From assembly GCA_031431125.1 (NCBI GenBank), contig JANPCX010000012.1, forward strand, positions 7,597-71,596: a stretch of DNA of 64,000 nt, written 5' to 3'. This document shows positions 54,019 to 62,851 of the stretch, piece after piece (position 1 is the first letter of the stretch; every line of letters starts with the position of its first letter). Both the position numbers and the translations under genes were made by a program. This DNA comes from JANPCX01 sp031431125 (GTDB lineage Bacteria; Pseudomonadota; Gammaproteobacteria; Burkholderiales; Burkholderiaceae_C). The notes beneath the pieces were generated by a model, which saw only the letters and a program-made list of their open reading frames with translations, searched no databases and had not been told where the DNA came from.

Positions 54019-54642
54019 ATGCCGAGGTTTCCCATGTGGCGCATAGGATTGACCGGCGGTATCGGCAGTGGGAAAAGCACGGTGGCGGGTTTGTTGGTCG
54101 CCCACGGTGCGACTTTGGTTGATACCGATGCCATTGCACGCTGCCTCACAGAATCAGGTGGACAGGCCATGCCCGCTCTGCAATCGCTCTTTGGCCCTGA
54201 CATCGTGGGTGCTGACGGTGAACTGGACCGTGTCGCCATGCGCTCCCTGGTCTTTTCCAACCCCGGCGCCAAACAACAACTGGAAGCCATTCTTCACCCC
54301 TTGATACGTGAGCAGGTTGAACGACTAGCCATGGCTTGCGCAACGCCGGTGTTGGTACTGGACGTGCCACTGCTGGTGGAGTCTGGCCGCTGGCGAGACC
54401 GTGTGGACCAGGTCTGGGTCGTGGACTGCGAAGAGGAAACACAAATGGCGCGTGTTCTGCAACGACCCGGCTGGACCGAAGCCGCTGCACTCGCTGTGAT
54501 CCACCAACAATCCAAGCGCACACATCGGCGCCTGGCAGCCGATGTGGTGATCTACAACGACGGCATCAACCTTGCACAACTCGCGCGGCAAGTAGACGAA
54601 CTTTGGACAGAATTGACGGAGACCCTGAGGCCAAGCCCTTAG
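54019..54642 (+). CDS. coaE: Dephospho-CoA kinase
   Basis: 207 residues with P-loop GLTGGIGSGKST, DTDAIAR and DVPLLVESGRW, the last step of CoA synthesis. Start uncertain: ATG 54019 (chosen), ATG 54034, or TTG 53986 that overlaps pilD. Part of the conserved pilD-coaE-zapD-yacG order. Confidence 0.93.
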   Translation: MPRFPMWRIGLTGGIGSGKSTVAGLLVAHGATLVDTDAIARCLTESGGQAMPALQSLFGPDIVGADGELDRVAMRSLVFSNPGAKQQLEAILHPLIREQVERLAMACATPVLVLDVPLLVESGRWRDRVDQVWVVDCEEETQMARVLQRPGWTEAAALAVIHQQSKRTHRRLAADVVIYNDGINLAQLARQVDELWTELTETLRPSP

Positions 54643-54666
54643 CCTCCTGTGGAACAATCGCAACCC

Positions 54667-55452
54667 ATGTCCTCCCCTTCTTCCGGAACACCCAATTTGG
54701 TTCTCTACGAGTACCCGTTCAACGAGAGTATTCGAACCATGCTTCGGTTGGAGCATTTGTTTGATCGTTTGGGACAGCTCGTGGTGCGCGACGCGGCCGT
54801 GGATCACCACTACGCCTTGGCAACCATCTTTGAGATCGTCGATGTGGCCTCGCGTGCCGACTTGAAGTCCGATTTGCTCAAAGACCTGGACCGCCAGCGC
54901 AGCGTGATGAACAGCTACCGCGGCAACCCGTCCATCTCCGAAGAAGTGCTCAACGAAGTGGTTGGGAGAGTCGACCACGCCTTCAGTGGTTTGAACCAAC
55001 TTCAAGGCAAAGCCGGACACAGCCTGAGCAGCAACGAGTGGCTGATGAGCATACGCAGCCGCATCAGTATCCCGGGTGGTACCTGTGAGTTTGACTTGCC
55101 TGCCTATTACGCTTGGCAGCAACACCCCCCGCAAAAACGCCGCACCGACCTGCTGCACTGGGCCGAGACGCTGATGCCATTGGCCGAGGCGCTGAACGTC
55201 TTGCTCAGCTTGTTGCGTGATTCCGGCATTGCCCAAAAAGTGGTCGCCGCAGGTGGTCAATTCCAGCAAACACTGCCCGCAGGACGGGCCTACCAGTTGC
55301 TTAGGCTGCGCATCAACCCCGACTCACAACTGGTGCCTGAAATTTCTGGCCACCGCTTGATGGTGTCGGTGCGTTTCATGCAGCAAGACAACGAAGGCCG
55401 CTTGAAGCAGCGGCTCGCCGACACCACCTTTGAGTTGACACTTTGCTTGTAA
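54667..55452 (+). CDS. zapD: Cell division protein ZapD (YacF)
   Basis: 261 residues; YEYPFNESIRTMLRLEHLFDRL at the N-terminus and a C-terminal beta domain (LMVSVRFMQQDNEGRLKQR) match ZapD, which cross-links FtsZ filaments. A GTG 18 nt earlier is possible. It follows coaE by 24 nt. Confidence 0.92.
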   Translation: MSSPSSGTPNLVLYEYPFNESIRTMLRLEHLFDRLGQLVVRDAAVDHHYALATIFEIVDVASRADLKSDLLKDLDRQRSVMNSYRGNPSISEEVLNEVVGRVDHAFSGLNQLQGKAGHSLSSNEWLMSIRSRISIPGGTCEFDLPAYYAWQQHPPQKRRTDLLHWAETLMPLAEALNVLLSLLRDSGIAQKVVAAGGQFQQTLPAGRAYQLLRLRINPDSQLVPEISGHRLMVSVRFMQQDNEGRLKQRLADTTFELTLCL

Positions 55453-55476
55453 ACCTCTGCCTGTTGGTCTGCTGTG

Positions 55477-55707
55477 ATGAGTGCAAACGTGACTGAAAAG
55501 ATCGTGCCCTGCCCCCGTTGCAAGGGGGACAGTGTTTACTCGGCCCGCAACCCTTCCCGCCCCTTTTGCAGCGAACGCTGCAAAAACCAGGACTTCGGCG
55601 CCTGGGCCAGCGAAAGCTATCGGATGGAAGCCGCACCAAGCCCTGAGGACATGCTGCTCGAGAGTGGCGATCAAGACATCGATCCGGCCTCAGGCCCGCG
55701 CCACTGA
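55477..55707 (+). CDS. yacG: DNA gyrase inhibitor YacG (zinc-binding)
   Basis: 76 residues with CPRC and CSERC forming the zinc knuckle typical of YacG, and FGAWASESYR following. It binds GyrB in E. coli. Last gene of the pil-linked cluster, ending 29 nt before the convergent selenium-locus transporter; the conserved gene order breaks here. Confidence 0.92.
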   Translation: MSANVTEKIVPCPRCKGDSVYSARNPSRPFCSERCKNQDFGAWASESYRMEAAPSPEDMLLESGDQDIDPASGPRH

Positions 55708-55736
55708 TCGCTGTGGCAGAAGCAGCCCGACCTGAC

Positions 55737-56603
55737 TCAGCGCATCAAGCGCCTTCGCAGCCCGTCACTCGCGGCATCCACCAAAGCGACTAAGAGCAAC
55801 ATGGCCGCCAAAATCGTGGCCGTCTTGCCCATGTGAAAAAGCCCCATGTGGAAGGACAACAGTTGGCCCAAACCCCCTGCCCCCACCACGCCCAGCACAG
55901 CAGCCGCGCGAATGTTGTTTTCCCATCGGTAGAGGGCATAACTCACCCACTGCGGCAACACCTGAGGCAGCAGCGCGTAGAAGAACAGTGGGGCGCCGCC
56001 CACGCCTTGCGCGCGCAAGGCCAGGCTGGGGCCAGGTGGCGCGTTTTCCAGGGCCTCGGTGAACAAACGCCCCAGCACACCGCTGGTGTGCAGGGTCAGG
56101 GCCAGGGTGCCTGCAAAGGGCCCGAGTCCGGCAGAGATCAACAGCAAAGCCGCCCACACCAACTCGGGGATGGAGCGCAAGGCATTGAGCAACCACCGCA
56201 TGCAGGCTCTCAGCAGGTGGGGCTTCGATGCTTGCGTGGTGTCCGTCCAGCCTGCTGGCCGACTCGCCAGCAGCGCAAAACCCGCCGCCATGAGGGCCGC
56301 CAACAGCGTGCCCAAGGCCGACATGGCCAGGGTCTCGACCGTGGCCCACCCCACTTTGCGCAAAAACTTCGGGCTCACATCGGGCGGAAAGAATTCGGCC
56401 ACGAAACGGCCCATGCTACGTGCCGCATCCAGGGATAAAAACTGCGCCCACTGCAAGTCCAGCGTCCAAAAACTGGCCGCCACCAAGCCGATGAGACCCA
56501 GCACCATCCAACACGCCTTGCACCGTGCGTCGAAGAGGGGCGGCGGCAGCGGGGGCGGGGGCGGCTGCACAGAGGTCGGGTGGCGCTGCTGAGTAGGAGT
56601 CAT
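55737..56603 (-). CDS. phnE: ABC transporter permease, PhnE-like (second permease of the putative selenium-uptake system)
   Basis: 288 residues, about six membrane segments, with the EAA-like loop EALENAPPGPSLALRAQGVG and ENNIRAAAVLGVVGAGGLGQ, the latter diagnostic for PhnE permeases. A Pro-rich N-terminus (PPPPPLPPPL) is odd. I chose ATG 56603, 3 nt after the upstream permease. The tandem permease pair probably forms a heterodimer. No C-P lyase genes are present. The selenium assignment is from context and from the binding protein (see 58318). Confidence 0.82.
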   Translation of the reverse strand: MTPTQQRHPTSVQPPPPPLPPPLFDARCKACWMVLGLIGLVAASFWTLDLQWAQFLSLDAARSMGRFVAEFFPPDVSPKFLRKVGWATVETLAMSALGTLLAALMAAGFALLASRPAGWTDTTQASKPHLLRACMRWLLNALRSIPELVWAALLLISAGLGPFAGTLALTLHTSGVLGRLFTEALENAPPGPSLALRAQGVGGAPLFFYALLPQVLPQWVSYALYRWENNIRAAAVLGVVGAGGLGQLLSFHMGLFHMGKTATILAAMLLLVALVDAASDGLRRRLMR

Positions 56604-56605
56604 GC

Positions 56606-57451
56606 TCACCCCAGTACACGGCGCAACCAACTGCTCAGGGCATCGGCCAGCGCCACCAAGGCCATGAAGACCAAGAGCATGGTGGCCACTTCGCCGCCAT
56701 TGAACATCTTCATCGAGTTGTCCAACTGCTGACCCAAACCGCCAGCACCCACAAAACCCAGCACCACCGACGAACGAATGGCGCATTCCCAGCGATAGAC
56801 GGTGTACGACGTCAGCTCCGCCGCGCTCTGCGGCAGCAAACCATAAAAAAATGCTTGCAGCCGCCCACTGCCATTGCGCAGCAGGGCTTGCGTGGCCTGC
56901 TGGTCGCTGCTTTCCAAAATGTCGCCGTACACCTTGCCGAGCATGCCGCCGTAGGTCAGTGCGATGGCGAGCACGCCCGCTGTCGGCCCCAAGCCCACCA
57001 CCCGCACAAACACCAAGGCCCACACCAGCTCGGGCACGCTGCGCAGCAGCACCAGCAACCAGCGCAAGGCCAGTCGCAAACAAAAGGGCGCACGCGCCAT
57101 GCGGCCAGACAACATGGAAAGCGACATCGCGCGGTTGGACAACAAGCACAGCGGCACGGCCACCAGCAACGCCAGTGTGATGCCTGCCGTGGCCATGGCC
57201 ACGGTGCGCCAGGTTTCACGCGCCACGAGGCTCAGAAATTCCAGGCCAACGGCCGGTGGGGAAAAGCTCGCCAAGAAACGCCCACTGGTTTTGAGGCTGT
57301 CCGCTTGCAGCAATAACGCGGGCCGAAACTCGGTGGCCACGAAGAGTGGCCACAACAAGACCAACGCTGCAGACGCCCAAAAAACACGGCCCCACCAAGC
57401 CGGGTCGCGCTGCGGCGCATCCAGCACCCGGCGTTTTGAAGACGCACTCAT
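56606..57451 (-). CDS. phnE: ABC transporter permease, PhnE-like (first permease of the putative selenium-uptake system)
   Basis: 281 residues with LRSVPELVWALVFVRVVGLGP and WECAIRSSVVLGFVGAGGLGQQ, PhnE-type hallmarks. ATG 57451 overlaps the phnC-like stop by 4 nt. Six membrane segments are visible. Related to but clearly different from the downstream permease, suggesting an ancient duplication. Confidence 0.85.
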   Translation of the reverse strand: MSASSKRRVLDAPQRDPAWWGRVFWASAALVLLWPLFVATEFRPALLLQADSLKTSGRFLASFSPPAVGLEFLSLVARETWRTVAMATAGITLALLVAVPLCLLSNRAMSLSMLSGRMARAPFCLRLALRWLLVLLRSVPELVWALVFVRVVGLGPTAGVLAIALTYGGMLGKVYGDILESSDQQATQALLRNGSGRLQAFFYGLLPQSAAELTSYTVYRWECAIRSSVVLGFVGAGGLGQQLDNSMKMFNGGEVATMLLVFMALVALADALSSWLRRVLG

Positions 57452-58281
57452 CGGCAATGCATGACGGCCGGTGGTGCAGGCGTTGCGGCCGTGTCCAAGG
57501 GATCCAGCGGTGCCCCGTGGAGTTCATGTTCGTGCTGCCTGTACAACTGCGCCAACAAACTTTCGCTCACTTGGTTGCTGGGCAAGTCAAAGACGAGCAC
57601 ACCCTCGCGCAAACCGAGGATGCGAGGAAAGTGCGCCAAGGCCGCGTCCACTTGGTGCAAGCTGGCGACGAAGGTCACCTGCCGTGCTCGGGCTTCATCC
57701 ACCAAGGCAGTCAGTGCCGACCTGGCGCGTGTGGGGTCGAGTGCCGACAAGGGCTCGTCCACCAACCACAGCTTCGCAGGTGCCAACAGGATACGCGCCA
57801 GGCCAACACGCTGACGCTCGCCGCCGGACAACCTGTCGACGCGCTCGAAAATTTTCTCGGCCAGGTCAAACCGCAGCAAGGCTTGGTGGGCGGCAGGGAT
57901 GTCCGCCGGGTAGAACAAGGATCGCAGGCTTTGCCACAGGCCCATCGCGGGCAAACGCCCCGCCAGCACCGCCGTCACCACCCGCTGCCGTGGCGGCAGG
58001 GGCGGCACCTGGGGTGCCAGGAACAAACGCCCTCGCAGCCGCTGCAAGGCCGAGCGCGGCAGGATCCAAGGCAATTGCCCGCCGAGCTCGTAGCGCCCCT
58101 GCTGTGGCGGCAAAGCACAGGCCAGCAACTGCAGCAAGGTGGTTTTACCGGCTCCAGACGGGCCGATGACGGCCACGTGTTCACCTGATGCGATAGACAC
58201 ACCCAGGCCACGAAGCGCGGCAGCTGCATCCGCCCTGGCAGCAGGGTGGCGTGCAGTGATGTCCTGCAGTTCAATCTTCAA
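57448..58281 (-). CDS. phnC: ABC transporter ATP-binding protein, PhnC-like (putative selenium-uptake system)
   Basis: 277 residues. Walker A GPSGAGKTT, signature LSGGERQRVGLARIL, Walker B LWLVDEPLSALDP, and switch His in ASLHQVD. Of the PhnC class by sequence. The C-terminal tail (about 20 Pro/Ala/Thr residues) is extra. It is 36 nt after the binding-protein gene on the same strand. Confidence 0.85.
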   Translation of the reverse strand: MKIELQDITARHPAARADAAAALRGLGVSIASGEHVAVIGPSGAGKTTLLQLLACALPPQQGRYELGGQLPWILPRSALQRLRGRLFLAPQVPPLPPRQRVVTAVLAGRLPAMGLWQSLRSLFYPADIPAAHQALLRFDLAEKIFERVDRLSGGERQRVGLARILLAPAKLWLVDEPLSALDPTRARSALTALVDEARARQVTFVASLHQVDAALAHFPRILGLREGVLVFDLPSNQVSESLLAQLYRQHEHELHGAPLDPLDTAATPAPPAVMHCR

Positions 58282-58317
58282 AGGAGGTCCGCCACGCAGA
58301 ACACGTTGGCCCCCAGG

Positions 58318-59184
58318 TCACAACAGACCCGCGCTGCGTGCCGCCGCCTCTATGCCTTTGTAGTTGTCAGGCTGGGTGACGATGTAACGGGAGGCGCGGT
58401 TGAGCATCAAAATTTCTTTGCCCTCGGGCGTGTTCATGTCCAAATCCAACAAGGCTTTTTGCAGGCGGCCACGCAAGTCAGCAGGCATGTCGGCATGCAC
58501 AGACCAGTTGTAGTTGAAATAAGTCGGCGTGGTGTAGAACACATCGACCGCTTTGGTGTCCACCTTGTTCTCATTCACAAACTTGCGCCACACGGTGATG
58601 TCGAGCGCGGCGGCGTCCACCTTGCCGCTGACCACTGAAGCGATGGTGGCGTCATGGGCGCCCGAGTAGGCAATACGTTTGAAGTCGGTGTCCGGGTCGA
58701 TCTTGGCTTGCAGCAAGAAGCTGCGCGGCATCAGGTGGCCCGAGGTGCTGCTTTGTGAGCCAAATGACACTTGCTTGCCTTTCATATCGGCCAGGGTTTT
58801 GATGCCCGAGTCGGTCTTGGCAATGAACACCGACTGAAAACGGGTGTCTTCCTCGCGCTGGGCGATCGGCACAATTTTTCCGCCTGAGCGAATTTGCGCT
58901 TGCACATAGGTGAAGCCACCAAACCACACCACATCCACTTTTTTGTTGACCAAGGCTTCGACGGCAGCGGGGTAGTCGCTCACCGGGGTGAACTCCACTT
59001 TCACGCCCAAACGTTTTTCCAAATAGGTGGCCAAGGGCGTGAACTTGCGCACCTGCTCGGTCGCCACTTCTTCAGGAATGGTGGTGATGCGAAGCACGGA
59101 CTGGGCCTGCGACAACGCGCCAAAGCTGACCAGCACGCAGGCGATCAAGGCTTGCGCAGCATGAACGGTGGAAAAAGGTTTCAT
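58318..59184 (-). CDS. PhnD-like periplasmic binding protein, probable selenium oxyanion (selenate/selenite) ABC transporter component
   Basis: 288 residues. Signal peptide ends ALSQAQ. The mature protein starts VLRITTIPEEVATEQ and contains VEFTPVSDYPAAVEALVNKKVDVVWFGG, SFGSQSSTSGHLMPRSFLLQ and AYSGAHDATIASVVSGKVDAAAL, which I recall as typical of the PhnD relatives named putative selenate ABC transporter binding proteins because of their linkage to selD. That is recall, not a search. ATG 59184 gives the best signal peptide but lacks a ribosome site; translation may be coupled to senA, whose stop is 103 nt upstream. Confidence 0.75.
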   Translation of the reverse strand: MKPFSTVHAAQALIACVLVSFGALSQAQSVLRITTIPEEVATEQVRKFTPLATYLEKRLGVKVEFTPVSDYPAAVEALVNKKVDVVWFGGFTYVQAQIRSGGKIVPIAQREEDTRFQSVFIAKTDSGIKTLADMKGKQVSFGSQSSTSGHLMPRSFLLQAKIDPDTDFKRIAYSGAHDATIASVVSGKVDAAALDITVWRKFVNENKVDTKAVDVFYTTPTYFNYNWSVHADMPADLRGRLQKALLDLDMNTPEGKEILMLNRASRYIVTQPDNYKGIEAAARSAGLL

Positions 59185-59287
59185 AGGAGGACTCGACAAG
59201 GTGACACGGTTGAACAGGCTGCGCATGCTACCCGCGCTGCTAAAGCCTTGCACGCTGCTGCGCCAATGCGTGCGCCCCGGCGATCAG

Positions 59288-60508
59288 CTAAACACTCGCA
59301 CAGCTTCGAAAGCCCGAAAAAATATCGTCCCGCTGCGCCAGAAAGTAGTTGCGGTAGCGGGGATGGCGCAGCCTCGGCTGGGTCGCAAAGGAGGCCCCCC
59401 GTAGCACCTGGTGGCTGCCAAACCAAGGAACCGAGTAGTCCCGGTAGGGGTGGGCGACAAAACCGGGGTAGGCGGTGAAGGGGCTGGCCGTCCACTCCCA
59501 CACCTCGCCCCAGCAGAACTGCTCGGGCTGCTGCAGCGCGCAGCGTTCCCACTGGGCTTCGGTGGGCAAACAGCGTCCGGCCCAGACGCACCAGGCCTCG
59601 GCGTCAAAGTAACTCAGGTGGCAGGCGGGCAGCGCCGGGTCCAGCTGCTGCCAGCGGCCAGCGCGTTGGTGCTGCCACACCACCCCGTCGCGCCGCAGCG
59701 CCCGAGGATGACACAGGCCATGCTGCTCACGCCAGCGTCGCCCACTGGCGCTCCAATGGCGGTCGTTGGCATAAGCGCCCGATTCAACAAAGGGCAAAAA
59801 TTCGGCCCAACGCAGCACATGGCTGTCGATGGCGCAGGCCTCGGTGGCGACAACATGGGGCCCGTGTTCGTTGTCAAAGGTGAACCCCGGGTCGTTGTGC
59901 CCCAATTGCCACGGCTGCGCAGGCATCGCAAGCAAGGTGGCCGCTCGGTTCCGGGGCTTGGGCTGCCAGCGCGGATCGGACACCTGAATGTCCAAGGCGT
60001 GGGCGGTGTAGAGCGCGGCCTCGTGGTGCATGTCTTCATGCAGCAAAACCAAACGAAAAAAATAAAGCGCCGCATCGTCTTGTGCATGCCCCGCGAGCAT
60101 GGCCACGTGGTGCGCCAGTTGAGCGGCCAAATCGTCCTTGGTGGCCTGCGCATCGGGCAATTGGAGTGACCAGCGGCTGGCGTGCGGCACCCGGCTGGAG
60201 TTGTAAAGCGCGTCCGCGTTGGTGCGCTCGCTCGCTGCGCGCGCCACATCGGGATCTGCGTGCTGGCCCAGCAGTCGCTGCGGGTTACGCCGCAACCACC
60301 AGTCTTGAAACCAACCAATGTGGCCCAGCTCCCACAGCGGCAAGTTCAGCGTGGGCCACTGCGGCACACGCAAACCCTGCGCGCTCAAGGCCTCTTCAAA
60401 GCGCTCAAACGTGGCCAAGGTGTCGGCGCGGCTCTCGCGCAAGGCAAGAGCCAGCGCAGGGCCATCCGCCCGGCGGATGGCAACACCCGCTTCAGCATCT
60501 CCATTCAT
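59288..60508 (-). CDS. senA: Selenoneine synthase SenA (EgtB-like DinB/sulfatase-modifying factor fusion)
   Basis: 406 residues with the EgtB architecture: an N-terminal DinB-like domain carrying the iron-binding residues His63 (LGHIGWF), His157 and His161 (LHEDMHH), and a C-terminal formylglycine-generating-enzyme-like domain (FVESGAYAN, CWGEVWEWTASPF). Alone, it would be called ergothioneine synthase EgtB. The divergent senB at 60527 and selD after it show it is the SenA type, which joins hercynine to selenosugar in an oxygen-dependent reaction. No egtD (hercynine synthase) is in the window. On the same strand it is followed by the ABC transporter genes. Confidence 0.85.
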   Translation of the reverse strand: MNGDAEAGVAIRRADGPALALALRESRADTLATFERFEEALSAQGLRVPQWPTLNLPLWELGHIGWFQDWWLRRNPQRLLGQHADPDVARAASERTNADALYNSSRVPHASRWSLQLPDAQATKDDLAAQLAHHVAMLAGHAQDDAALYFFRLVLLHEDMHHEAALYTAHALDIQVSDPRWQPKPRNRAATLLAMPAQPWQLGHNDPGFTFDNEHGPHVVATEACAIDSHVLRWAEFLPFVESGAYANDRHWSASGRRWREQHGLCHPRALRRDGVVWQHQRAGRWQQLDPALPACHLSYFDAEAWCVWAGRCLPTEAQWERCALQQPEQFCWGEVWEWTASPFTAYPGFVAHPYRDYSVPWFGSHQVLRGASFATQPRLRHPRYRNYFLAQRDDIFSGFRSCASV

Positions 60509-60526
60509 CGGCGGTAAGCTCGCGTC

Positions 60527-61522
60527 ATGCCACGTTCTCGCGTCGTCATCGTCACTCCTGCCTTAGCCCAAGCCAACAATGGCAACTGGCAAACCGCCCA
60601 GCGCTGGGCTCGTTTTCTGTCCAAGGATTATCCGGTGCGGCTGGCAGGCAACTGGAGCGCCGAGCACGTCGGCGACACCAAACAGCGCGACGACGCCTTG
60701 ATGATTGCCCTGCACGCCCGGCGCAGTGCGCCATCGGTGGCGGCCTGGCGGGCCACCCACCCGCAGCGCCCTTTGTTGCTGGTGCTTACCGGCACCGATT
60801 TGTACCGCGACATCCAGGCCGATGTGAGCGCCCAGCGTTCTTTGCAACTGGCCGACAAGCTGGTGGTGCTCAATGAGATGGGGCTGGCGCAGTTGCCAGC
60901 CGAGCTCAGGCACAAAGGCGTGGTTTGCCTGCAATCGGCACCCTCACGCGCTGTGCTGCCCAAAACACAGCGCCACCTGCGGGCTTTGATGGTGGGGCAT
61001 TTGCGCGAAGAAAAATCGCCACAAACGTATTTCGATGCAGCGCGCTTGCTGGCGCAGCGCACCGACATCCTGCTCGACCACATCGGCGACGAGCTCGACC
61101 CCGCCCTCGGTGCGCAGGCCCGCGCGGTGGCGGCCCAGTGCCCCCGATACCGCTGGCTCGGTGGCCAGCCGCATGCGGCCACGCGCAAACGCATTCAAGC
61201 AGCCCATGTGCTGGTGCACGCCAGCCAGATGGAAGGCGGGGCCCATGTGGTGATTGAAGCCCTGGTCAGCGGCACACCCGTGCTGGCCTCGCGCATTGAC
61301 GGCAACGTGGGTTTGCTCGGGCCGGCCTACACGGGTTACTTCGATTGGGGCGATGCCGCAGGCTTAGCAGCCCTGCTTGCACGTTTGCGTGACGATGTGG
61401 GTATGCTGGCAACCTTGCGGGCGCACTGCGCCGAACGCGCCGCCCTTTTTCACCCCCGCCTAGAACAAAAAACTTTGTTGAACCTGGTCGCTGCGCTGTT
61501 GGCGCAGGCCCAGCCCCTTTGA
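60527..61522 (+). CDS. senB: Selenosugar synthase SenB (TIGR04348-type glycosyltransferase)
   Basis: 331 residues of the GT-B fold. Start MPRSRVVIVTPALAQANNGNWQTA, middle LLLVLTGTDLYRDI and ALMVGHLREEKSPQTYFDAARLL, and C-terminal HASQMEGGAHVVIEALVSGTPVLAS are typical of the family. In Variovorax paradoxus, SenB uses selenophosphate and UDP-GlcNAc to make a selenosugar. It is divergent from senA, with just 18 nt between start codons, and is followed 21 nt later by selD. Confidence 0.87.
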   Translation: MPRSRVVIVTPALAQANNGNWQTAQRWARFLSKDYPVRLAGNWSAEHVGDTKQRDDALMIALHARRSAPSVAAWRATHPQRPLLLVLTGTDLYRDIQADVSAQRSLQLADKLVVLNEMGLAQLPAELRHKGVVCLQSAPSRAVLPKTQRHLRALMVGHLREEKSPQTYFDAARLLAQRTDILLDHIGDELDPALGAQARAVAAQCPRYRWLGGQPHAATRKRIQAAHVLVHASQMEGGAHVVIEALVSGTPVLASRIDGNVGLLGPAYTGYFDWGDAAGLAALLARLRDDVGMLATLRAHCAERAALFHPRLEQKTLLNLVAALLAQAQPL

Positions 61523-61543
61523 CGCGCAACAGGACATCACGAC

Positions 61544-62620
61544 ATGAGCACCTCTACCTCCAGCACCTCACCCGTTGAACCTCGGCTCACTTCGCTGTCC
61601 CATGGCGGCGGTTGTGGTTGCAAGATTGCGCCGGGCGTGCTGTCTGAAATTCTCAAGGGCACCACCGGCATGCCCATGCCGCCGGAACTGCTGGTCGGCA
61701 TTGAAACGGCCGACGACGCGGCGGTTTACCAGCTGAACGAAACCCAAGCCCTCATCGCCACCACCGACTTTTTCATGCCCATCGTCGACGACCCCTTCGA
61801 CTTTGGCCGCATCGCCGCCACCAACGCCATCAGCGATGTCTACGCGATGGGCGGCAAACCCATCATGGCGCTGGCGTTGGTGGCCATGCCCATCAGCGTG
61901 CTGTCCACCGCCACCATCGGCCGGGTGTTGGAAGGCGGCGCATCGATGTGCCGGCTGGCCGGCATTCCGATCGCTGGCGGCCACACCATCGACAGCGTCG
62001 AAGCCATCTACGGTTTGGTGGTGATGGGCTTGGTGCACCCCAAACGGGTCAAGCGCAACGCCGACTCCAAGCCCGGTGATGTGCTGATCCTGGGCAAGCC
62101 GCTGGGCGTGGGCGTGATGAGTGCGGCGCTGAAAAAAGAGCAGCTGAGCCCGGCCGGCTACGCGCAGATGATTGCCAACGCGACCCAGCTCAACACACCG
62201 GGCCCTGACTTGGCCGAACTGGCGGGCGTGCATGCGGTCACCGATGTCACCGGCTTTGGGCTGGCTGGCCACGCGCTGGAGCTGGCGCGCAGCGCCCAGT
62301 GTCAGGTTCGCATCGACTGGGCCAGCGTGCCGCTGCTGGGCGGCGTGCGCGACCTGGCCAGCCAGGGTTTTGTGACCGGGGCGTCGGCTCGCAACTGGGT
62401 CGGCTACGGTCAGGAGGTCACACTGGCCGCAGGCTTTGCGGCCGTCGACCAGGCCCTGCTGACCGACCCGCAAACCAGCGGCGGTTTGCTGGTTTCCTGT
62501 GAGCCGGCTGCCGTGGATGCGGTGCTGGCCATCTTCCGCCGCCATGGCTTCGATCACGCTGCGGTGGTGGGTGATGTGGTCCAGGCCGCTGCCGATGGCG
62601 CCCGTCTTTTGGTGCGCTGA
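61544..62620 (+). CDS. selD: Selenophosphate synthetase SelD (SenC)
   Basis: 358 residues. The active-site segment is GGCGCKIAP with Cys24 and Lys27, equivalent to Cys17 and Lys20 of E. coli SelD; it has Cys, not selenocysteine. ATTDFFMPIVDDPFDFGRIAATNAISD and TDPQTSGGLL match the family strongly. It makes selenophosphate from selenide and ATP, here for SenB. selA, selB and mnmH are not in the window, so the selenium use visible is selenoneine. Confidence 0.95.
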   Translation: MSTSTSSTSPVEPRLTSLSHGGGCGCKIAPGVLSEILKGTTGMPMPPELLVGIETADDAAVYQLNETQALIATTDFFMPIVDDPFDFGRIAATNAISDVYAMGGKPIMALALVAMPISVLSTATIGRVLEGGASMCRLAGIPIAGGHTIDSVEAIYGLVVMGLVHPKRVKRNADSKPGDVLILGKPLGVGVMSAALKKEQLSPAGYAQMIANATQLNTPGPDLAELAGVHAVTDVTGFGLAGHALELARSAQCQVRIDWASVPLLGGVRDLASQGFVTGASARNWVGYGQEVTLAAGFAAVDQALLTDPQTSGGLLVSCEPAAVDAVLAIFRRHGFDHAAVVGDVVQAAADGARLLVR

Positions 62621-62653
62621 TGGGTGGGTGGTGCGCTGCAAGCATACCCAAGG

Positions 62654-62697
62654 CGTGCTGAAGGTGTGCTGAAGGTGTGCTGACGCTGCACTGAAGG
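62654..62697. repeat. Short 11-bp tandem repeat downstream of selD
   Basis: Four imperfect units: GCGTGCTGAAG, GTGTGCTGAAG, GTGTGCTGACG, CTGCACTGAAG. They lie in the 231-bp gap between selD and the next gene, otherwise without visible features. Probably replication slippage. Confidence 0.6.
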
Positions 62698-62851
62698 GGC
62701 GTTGGCCGCAGCGTGCCACTCAAGTCCCCACGGGCTGGGCCGACAACCAGACTGACCGTGTGTGACAAGCGGGCCGTGAGGCTCTCCGATGCGGCCTGTC
62801 CCGGCAGGCGCATGGGGGTTGTCGGCTCGGTCAACGAGCCCACCTGCCCCC

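Noticed and set aside
55737..57149. Extended second permease frame of 470 codons
   Set aside because: The extra N-terminal part lies out of frame over the first permease and lacks homology; ATG 56603 follows the first permease directly.
59288..60508. Ergothioneine synthase EgtB
   Set aside because: The domain order is the same, but the divergent senB and selD favour SenA. No egtD or egtC is near. Phylogeny would settle it.
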